A stretch of 64,000 nt of DNA from Trochalopteron elliotii (lineage: Eukaryota > Chordata > Aves > Passeriformes > Leiothrichidae), in NCBI GenBank assembly GCA_024734555.1, contig JANPWX010000097.1:7415880-7479879 (forward strand), given 5' to 3'. Both the position numbers and the translations under genes were made by a program. This document shows positions 61,401 through 64,000 of this stretch, piece after piece. The notes beneath the pieces were generated by a model. The model was not told the DNA's origin. It searched no databases and saw nothing but the letters and a program-made list of their open reading frames with translations. Position 1 is the first letter of the stretch, and each line of letters begins with the position of its first letter.

Positions 61401-64000
61401 AAGTAAAACTTCTTTAAGGTTCAGTTGGCATGGTACACTTACCATTTGCAATAGCAAGGAAGGATCCCCTGAAGTCAAGTTTCCAGAAAGCAGCAGAATA
61501 ATTTTCTCATTGGCCACTCCAACCAACTCTGCAGACTTGGTAGATTTAATTGCCTCTTCAAGAGCTACTCCAAGGGAACAAAAAAATCTAGGTATAAAAT
61601 TCACATATTAACATACTGGTGGCTCAATAATATTTAGGATCAGTCAGAACCATACTAAACAATTTCTACCTCTTTTCAAAGAGTTTTTTAAAGAAATCTA
61701 TTTCTTAAAAAGTTACAGTTACAGCATGGTAGCCTGATAGTAACAGCTTGCCTCCTTCAATATGTGTTAAGGTTCAATAAGGAGAAGGTCCTAACTTGCC
61801 ACAAGTTTTCTCTTATCAAATTAGTTACAAGAAATGCTTTACCTTCTGGCCAGCCTTTCAGTAAAGGATGTAAGGAGCAGAGATCAGACTCTGACAAACA
61901 AACAGCCATTTTCCAATCTGAAGATTTTGAATTTGCATTAGTGATTATCATAAAAGGTAACAACTGCATTACTGCTGCATCTAGCAGTTCTTTCTTCTCT
62001 TTCAGAATCTCCTCTTTGACTAAAATTTTTACTGCTCGCTCCAAAACCTTGTACCTATAAGAGAACAAATCATGTTAAAAATACATTATTCAATCACATC
62101 AGCAACATTTCTTTGATTTGCTCTCTACTCTCCATGGTGATTTTCTGAATCTAAACAGCAGCAAGAACAAATAAGGAGTTAACGGGAAATGGTATGAAAA
62201 TAATTGAACATTTCTCCTGTAACTCAGCACAGAAATAGCATAACAAAAAGCATTTGCAGAGAAACACATTTTTTAAAGTATTCTTTCTAGTTACTTTTTA
62301 AAAAATTAATTTATAAAGAAAGAATGTAGACTGAAAAAAAAAGCATGAACATACCACTTTCCATCCTTTGAAAGATCAGCTTTCTGGAAAATGTTCAAAA
62401 GACTTGATACTATTACTTCTGGATTGACTTGTTCTCTGAAAGTCTGAACCACAATCAAGAAAAATTAATGAAAATACAATACACAAACAGTTATCACATC
62501 ATATTGTAAAATGCATCTGCTACACCAAGTGGAAACCGAGATCAAACATGACTGATTCCTGCTGATGTTCACGTAATGAAAAAAACTGTCAGGTGAAAAG
62601 AAGTAATAAGGCTGCCCAGTATGCCCTGTTGATATGCTAAAGAATGGAGAATTTATTGAATGTGGAAATGTTTGGTAAAATTCATAAACTATATGCAAAC
62701 TGTGTTACAATTAAATAAGAATGGCTTTTACTTTACACTGCATCTGGATCACAGAAATATAAGGCACATCAACAAAAGATACTAAAGCTTAGAGGAACAC
62801 TCAGGTGCTTCTATTCCTATTTACTGGTGATCAAGAATGAATGAACACACAAGACCAATTCCACTACTGCTAATAACATTCCCCACTACTACCAGCAGAA
62901 GTCATAAAGACAGACTGTTACTCTAGCTGGAAACAATCAGTACAATGCATACCAGAGTCCTATCCAGTAAACCTGAGCTGGAGCTCAGGACTTTGCCACT
63001 ATCAACTGACCAAATGACTCGCATATGGAAAAACTCAACTGAGCACCTCTCACTAGAGTAATGTCTTGTGACTGCACCACTTTCCATCCAAAAGACAGAT
63101 AGTGTGGCTTGCCTTTTTATAGAAAAATACAGAATAAGCAGGAAGCTTGCCTCAAATAATAATCAAAGATTTAAGTATGCTTCAGTAGCTACATTAACAA
63201 AAAAGAAAAACAAAATTGATAAATTCATTTTAACTGGCAACACCTTGAGAAGAATCAGGTAGCAGAGATTTGGTGGGAATTAGTGAAATGGCAAACAACA
63301 CAAGCCTCCTAAATTTGTGCTGCTGCTTTATCCTGTGAAAGGATAAAAGTCATGCAGTAATGACACAAGGACCAGAAAGACAATCACACAGAATACATTC
63401 CAGACACACACACGTTCAAGACGAGGTAAAATCTTGCATGCCAAAAGACACACACTTACCTCCAAAGAGCTGAGAGCAGACATCACAACATCTCTGTTGT
63501 CATCCTTGAGCCGTCCAAAAATTGCTTCTTCTATGAAAGCCTGATCAAAGCCTTCCTGAAAAAATAAAGGAAAATAGACTCAAAGAGAAAATAAATCATT
63601 TGTCTGTAGAACACTTTACAGACTTTTAATAAAATATCTGAATTTTAGTGTAAGAGAAGTGGTAATATCATCTAAATTAAACCTCACAGGCAGACTAACT
63701 TTCAATAACAAAAGAAAGAAAACTAGAAATATTCATTAACTTGGATTTTATGAAAATGCAAACAGCTTAATCAACAAGAACTATATCCAGACTCCAGAAT
63801 ACGGGGAAATGGTGACAGAAGCCTACTGAAAACACTATGAAAAGCAGTAAGGATGACATAAGCACAGTTTCACATACCACTCATCTTCAACTGGTATGTC
63901 TGTTGGTAAGCTTACCAACAGCTTTTTGAAGACATTCTATGTTAAGTCAGTTCTGTAAGTGAGAGATTCAGACACAAACCTTTGAAGTTTCAATAACATC
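39399..64000 (-). CDS. HEATR1: HEATR1 (UTP10/BAP28), small-subunit-processome HEAT-repeat protein; 5' part outside window
   Basis: 34 exons on the - strand join in one frame for 1653 residues plus stop, about the last three quarters of the protein (human 2144). Exon boundaries are in the following entries; all 33 introns are GT-AG and every phase matches. Known role: nucleolar U3 snoRNP / t-UTP component, an alpha-helical HEAT-repeat scaffold required for Pol I transcription and 18S pre-rRNA processing. Seen here: leucine-rich helical pairs throughout, long blocks matching the human protein (HHHALLLLG, DALPHVPEHRRLPIL, RHFKFLSVSFMSQLLSS, EEQAINRQTAL, GLFTLFAGHLVKPFA), the BP28CT domain in exons at about 41183-42841, and the C-terminus LGEPLQSYF. 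The N-terminal U3snoRNP10 domain is beyond base 64000. No break or frameshift seen. Confidence 0.98.
39892..40000 (-). CDS. HEATR1: HEATR1 penultimate exon
   Basis: 109 nt. Encodes VRFAALLALIEVAQKLKENY, then LVLLPESIPFLAELME. Donor GAAG|GTAATG. Nearly identical to the human C-terminal HEAT repeat. Confidence 0.97.
40674..40832 (-). CDS. HEATR1: HEATR1 exon (third from 3' end)
   Basis: 53 codons, phase 0. LENVLGGDEKFQERVTTHLI, then PCIAQFSVAMADDSLWKPLN. Donor AAG|GTTGGA; acceptor CCTTCCACAG. Confidence 0.97.
41183..41337 (-). CDS. HEATR1: HEATR1 exon, end of BP28CT region
   Basis: 155 nt. (D)EAFFDSDNNTEKSCLLLQF, then KLFLFDTQKFLSKERAETLM. Donor CAG|GTATTG; acceptor GGTGTGTAG. Confidence 0.96.
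41690..41753. repeat. Long near-perfect inverted repeat / hairpin
   Basis: 19-bp perfect arms (41701-41719 and 41724-41742, left arm GCTACCTGGTGTATTCAGA) around a 4-base loop GGAG. Pairing continues outward to 30 bp with one A-A mismatch and one G-T pair. Lies in a HEATR1 intron. Confidence 0.9.
42079..42247 (-). CDS. HEATR1: HEATR1 exon, BP28CT domain
   Basis: 169 nt. LFDWSKTEAALRDRLLTFHR, then KLKGLFTLFAGHLVKPFAET. Core of the BP28CT domain, strongly conserved. Donor CTG|GTGAGT. Confidence 0.97.
42344..42448 (-). CDS. HEATR1: HEATR1 exon, BP28CT domain
   Basis: 35 codons, phase 0. DDLEEVGKIEAYIIDCLISM, then VMKLSEASFRPLFFK. Separated from the previous exon by an intron of only 96 nt. Confidence 0.97.
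42707..42841 (-). CDS. HEATR1: HEATR1 exon, start of BP28CT domain
   Basis: 45 codons, phase 0. NCLGPLMNILKEHIAGMEKE, then SHQPELTAFFMKVLDFRTEH. Acceptor GTTTTGGCAG, donor GAG|GTAGCT. Confidence 0.96.
43250..43447 (+). mobile_element. Avian endogenous-retrovirus solo LTR, 5' half, degraded
   Basis: Begins TTTGGCTGGGATGGAGTTAA TTTTCTTC, the characteristic start of a widespread bird ERV LTR. Later parts (TCTCACTCTGCTGCCA, GGGAGAGGACACAGCTGA) keep the LTR order. Truncated before the promoter half, with no retroviral coding sequence beside it. Family assignment is from memory of the LTR consensus. Ends about 60 bases from a HEATR1 splice donor. Confidence 0.8.
43507..43665 (-). CDS. HEATR1: HEATR1 exon
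   Basis: 53 codons, phase 0. VVRLEKIVAEFGPSSQISVR, then TILATRLAPRILLPAVTKCY. Joins directly in frame to the exon at 42841, so the unexplained frame at 43011-43214 is not needed for HEATR1. Confidence 0.95.
44188..44338 (-). CDS. HEATR1: HEATR1 exon
   Basis: 151 nt. LMPALLKTLKSKKELVSNEI, then ETLPHFLSPYLLECLLQ. Acceptor GGTTATTCACAG, donor CAG|GTGAGC. Confidence 0.96.
44525..44620 (-). mobile_element. CR1 LINE 3' tail fragment, reverse
   Basis: + strand reads AGAATGACAGAATAGTTTGG, then AAAGATCATCTAGATCAAC, the reverse complement of the CR1 3' terminus. Degraded. Confidence 0.75.
45076..45365 (-). CDS. HEATR1: HEATR1 exon (longest seen, 290 nt)
   Basis: Encodes ILQLLELVPELIAIVTCRRK, a Glu run, EEQAINRQTALFSLKLLCKG, and NVMGSALLCIAEVTCTL. 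Contains an acidic EEEEE loop between helices, as in the human protein (KKEGEEEQ). Confidence 0.97.
45584..45724 (-). CDS. HEATR1: HEATR1 exon
   Basis: 47 codons, phase 0. VNALLPTETFIPVIGGLMMN, then LPSVRRKAMDLLNNKVQQ, a clear HEAT unit. G/C-richer than its neighbours. Confidence 0.97.
46495..46618 (-). CDS. HEATR1: HEATR1 exon
   Basis: 124 nt. (R)LLEEVLHYINTVASSVEGN, then KFWRVLLSKCYDMLDK. Donor AAA|GTATGT. The frame stays open well into the intron, but that part is not conserved. Confidence 0.95.
47281..47327 (-). CDS. HEATR1: HEATR1 47-nt exon
   Basis: IVEYEETEELQDLEQ plus two bases. Acceptor TTTTTAAACCAG, donor AG|GTATGC. Missed by ORF scanning but required to keep phase between the flanking exons. 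Human has an equally acidic segment here. Confidence 0.93.
47950..48116 (-). CDS. HEATR1: HEATR1 exon
   Basis: 167 nt. A variable Lys-rich start (DPGTKKLRTCKTKLKNQEGQ), then conserved FNVESHSDKQLRHFKFLSVS and FMSQLLSS. Donor AAG|GTAATA. Confidence 0.95.
48206..48385 (-). mobile_element. CR1 LINE 3' fragment, reverse
   Basis: + strand reads GGCCTTGAACACTGCCAGGG, then ATGGGGCATCTATCAC, CCAGTGCTTCACCACTCTCA and CCCCTTGTCTCTTAC: reverse-oriented CR1 C-terminal ORF sequence, not coding. It fills most of a 304-base HEATR1 intron. Confidence 0.88.
48421..48547 (-). CDS. HEATR1: HEATR1 exon
   Basis: 127 nt. DAVLEADTEFWISICCEFNV, then KIIQYLTELPENKE. The donor is about 35 bases from a CR1 remnant. 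Confidence 0.96.
49224..49454 (-). CDS. HEATR1: HEATR1 exon
   Basis: 77 codons, phase 0. AEDSDLSESSGSVQEVVVKI, then FVDALPHVPEHRRLPILSQL and FLWVLLVLLFEQYVTKTV. One of the best conserved stretches. Confidence 0.97.
50682..50810 (-). CDS. HEATR1: HEATR1 exon
   Basis: 43 codons, phase 0. DKVLHNIMPIFTFMGANVLR, then LDDTYTFQVINKTVQMVIPA. Confidence 0.97.
52266..52387 (-). CDS. HEATR1: HEATR1 exon
   Basis: 122 nt. (D)ILDKEKFNVELIVQCIRIS, then PQTHHHALLLLGAVAGMFP, almost identical to human. Donor CCT|GTAAGC. Confidence 0.97.
52671..52789 (-). CDS. HEATR1: HEATR1 exon
   Basis: 119 nt. (R)CLEPMASEEENMEYTKQLI, then LSCLLNICQRLSSDGSKVPA. Acceptor TTAATGTATAG is pyrimidine-poor. Confidence 0.95.
53554..53697 (-). 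CDS. HEATR1: HEATR1 exon
   Basis: 144 nt. A divergent start (KPQDAELAAETRPFS), then WQRVMLILELLQHKKKLRRP and LVPALFNLLS. Confidence 0.95.
54739..54845 (-). CDS. HEATR1: HEATR1 exon
   Basis: 107 nt. ITVCAEQIVRELEPPEKTKS, then LATVQQTRRQKMQQQ, a charged loop matching the human ELEPPDKAKPLGTVQQKRRQ region. Confidence 0.95.
55264..55395 (-). CDS. HEATR1: HEATR1 exon
   Basis: 44 codons, phase 0. ITKPFFAALSDGMVQRKLLK, then CAQTISSVFKG. Confidence 0.96.
56148..56390 (-). CDS. HEATR1: HEATR1 exon
   Basis: 81 codons, phase 0. MVLSHLLPALDRLLEKVSKK, then ILGKFNEYSAALL and FQITALGQ. Donor CAG|GTATGG. Confidence 0.96.
57217..57384 (-). CDS. HEATR1: HEATR1 exon
   Basis: 56 codons, phase 0. IMGTVFEELETQPKQKSQKK, then NLMKVLHEIHGE. 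Contains a Lys/Gln-rich loop. Donor GAA|GTAAGT. Confidence 0.95.
57720..57892 (-). CDS. HEATR1: HEATR1 exon
   Basis: 173 nt. VISLLINLGSPVSEVRRAAL, then NCLHSLRGIKESLFHPVLQH, a textbook HEAT repeat with the VRRAAL signature. Confidence 0.96.
58392..58479. repeat. (GATA)22 microsatellite
   Basis: 22 uninterrupted GATA units on the + strand (TATC on the HEATR1 strand), starting 14 bases inside the intron from the donor at 58493. Confidence 0.97.
58494..58686 (-). CDS. HEATR1: HEATR1 exon next to GATA microsatellite
   Basis: 193 nt. VHLKDSEVLFNFLSILWTYS, then MLQTQALYIGYALLESQTNQ, ending SPSSP. Donor CCAG|GTAAAG is followed after 14 intronic bases by a TATC/GATA repeat. The frame is open through the repeat. 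Confidence 0.95.
59334..59482 (-). CDS. HEATR1: HEATR1 exon
   Basis: 149 nt. (E)ESWWNPESLHQDSQDYLHL, then SGASERSNALQYRALMNLL. Acceptor TGCATTTTTTAG. Confidence 0.94.
59753..59936 (-). CDS. HEATR1: HEATR1 exon
   Basis: 184 nt. RTPLNWSVETAEETLVPKDL, then DSAMVLFLLKNFINGLKPPL. Donor GAAG|GTAGGT. Confidence 0.94.
60698..60895 (-). CDS. HEATR1: HEATR1 exon
   Basis: 66 codons, phase 0. VDDLILVAETESDSVRQKVT, then YFPVAIRVFRFLDKKIQNL. Confidence 0.95.
61239..61309. repeat. AT/AC dinucleotide repeat
   Basis: Alternating TATATA and ACACAC blocks, interrupted by TTTATTTATAATT, in a HEATR1 intron. Compound imperfect microsatellite. Confidence 0.85.
61443..61567 (-). CDS. HEATR1: HEATR1 exon
   Basis: 125 nt. 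(V)ALEEAIKSTKSAELVGVAN, then GNLTSGDPSLLLQM. Donor ATG|GTAAGT; acceptor TTGTTCCCTTGGAG. Confidence 0.94.
61843..62054 (-). CDS. HEATR1: HEATR1 exon
   Basis: 212 nt. YKVLERAVKILVKEEILKEK, then AAVMQLLPFMIITNANSKS and HPLLKGWPE. Acceptor TTCTCTTATAG. Confidence 0.95.
62355..62443 (-). CDS. HEATR1: HEATR1 exon
   Basis: 89 nt. TFREQVNPEVIVSSLLNIFQ, then KADLSKDGK. The acceptor ending GTGGTTCAG at 62444 is chosen over a second CAG eight bases further in, because only the first keeps phase 0 with the exon at 63460. Confidence 0.92.
63460..63555 (-). CDS. HEATR1: HEATR1 exon
   Basis: 32 codons, phase 0. EGFDQAFIEEAIFGRLKDDN, then VVMSALSSLE, matching the human EGFDQAFLEEAL block. Donor GAG|GTAAGT. 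Confidence 0.95.
63980..64000 (-). CDS. HEATR1: HEATR1 exon, partial at window edge
   Basis: Visible part reads DVIETSK up to donor AAG|GTTTGT, joining in phase 0 to EGFDQAF. The rest of the exon lies beyond the window. Short, so supported mainly by frame and donor. Confidence 0.75.

Larger units (their letters stand above)
53698..63979 (-). other. HEATR1: HEATR1 5'-side introns in window
   Basis: Introns longer than 300 bases: 53698-54738, 54846-55263, 55396-56147 (K/R-rich + strand frame), 56391-57216, 57385-57719, 57893-58493 (GATA repeat), 58687-59333, 59937-60697, 60896-61442 (AT/AC repeat), 62444-63459 and 63556-63979. No RNA gene recognised. Confidence 0.75.

Noticed and set aside
62055..62435. 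Alternative acceptor for the HEATR1 exon at 62436
   Set aside because: A CAG eight bases inside the exon would break phase with the upstream exon; the outer CAG gives the conserved TFREQVNPE join.
1..64000. tRNA, rRNA, snoRNA, CRISPR array or bacterial operon signals
   Set aside because: None found by eye. HEATR1 introns were considered as snoRNA hosts, but no convincing C/D or H/ACA box pairs were recognised.

Overview
The window is vertebrate nuclear DNA and almost certainly avian. Genes are split into short exons with GT-AG introns. The recognisable interspersed repeats are CR1-type LINE tails and one solo-LTR fragment of a kind common in bird genomes. The three genes match the EDARADD - LGALS8 - HEATR1 block known from human 1q42-q43. 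I found no bacterial, CRISPR, prophage or operon features.

Layout. (1) About 1-16.8 kb, + strand: EDARADD, the ectodysplasin-receptor death-domain adaptor. Five internal or terminal coding exons are complete. Exon 1 is cut by the window edge, so the start codon is not visible. The reading frame joins across all six exons (225 codons visible) and ends at 14157-14159. (2) About 16.8-22.0 kb: intergenic, no gene recognised, ending in a decayed CR1 LINE fragment that runs into a 396-base assembly gap (22586-22981). (3) 22982-38.3 kb, + strand: LGALS8 (galectin-8), with a GC-rich non-coding first exon and nine coding exons that join to a 339-residue tandem-repeat galectin. (4) 38.3-39.26 kb: a short convergent spacer. 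(5) 39.26-64.0 kb, - strand: HEATR1 (yeast UTP10 homologue). Its last 34 coding exons join in frame to 1653 residues ending in LGEPLQSYF. The N-terminal quarter lies beyond the right edge.

Function. The genes do not form one pathway. EDARADD links the EDA receptor to TRAF/NF-kB signalling in skin-appendage development. LGALS8 is a secreted or cytosolic beta-galactoside lectin. HEATR1 is a small-subunit-processome protein needed for rRNA transcription and pre-rRNA processing. LGALS8 and HEATR1 are tail to tail, with their poly(A) signals about 1 kb apart.

Best leads. I see no new multi-gene system. Worth a second look are: a duplicated 12-residue unit that lengthens the galectin-8 N-terminus; two frame-neutral small linker exons in LGALS8, one of only 27 nt; a 30-bp-stem hairpin in a HEATR1 intron; a 22-unit GATA microsatellite starting 14 nt from a HEATR1 splice donor; a tandem NAG acceptor in EDARADD; a CTCF-like site in a CpG-rich patch of EDARADD intron 2; and two unexplained short ORFs in HEATR1 introns. 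Splice junctions were read by eye and checked by codon counting and phase. Family comparisons rest on remembered human protein sequence, not on a search.
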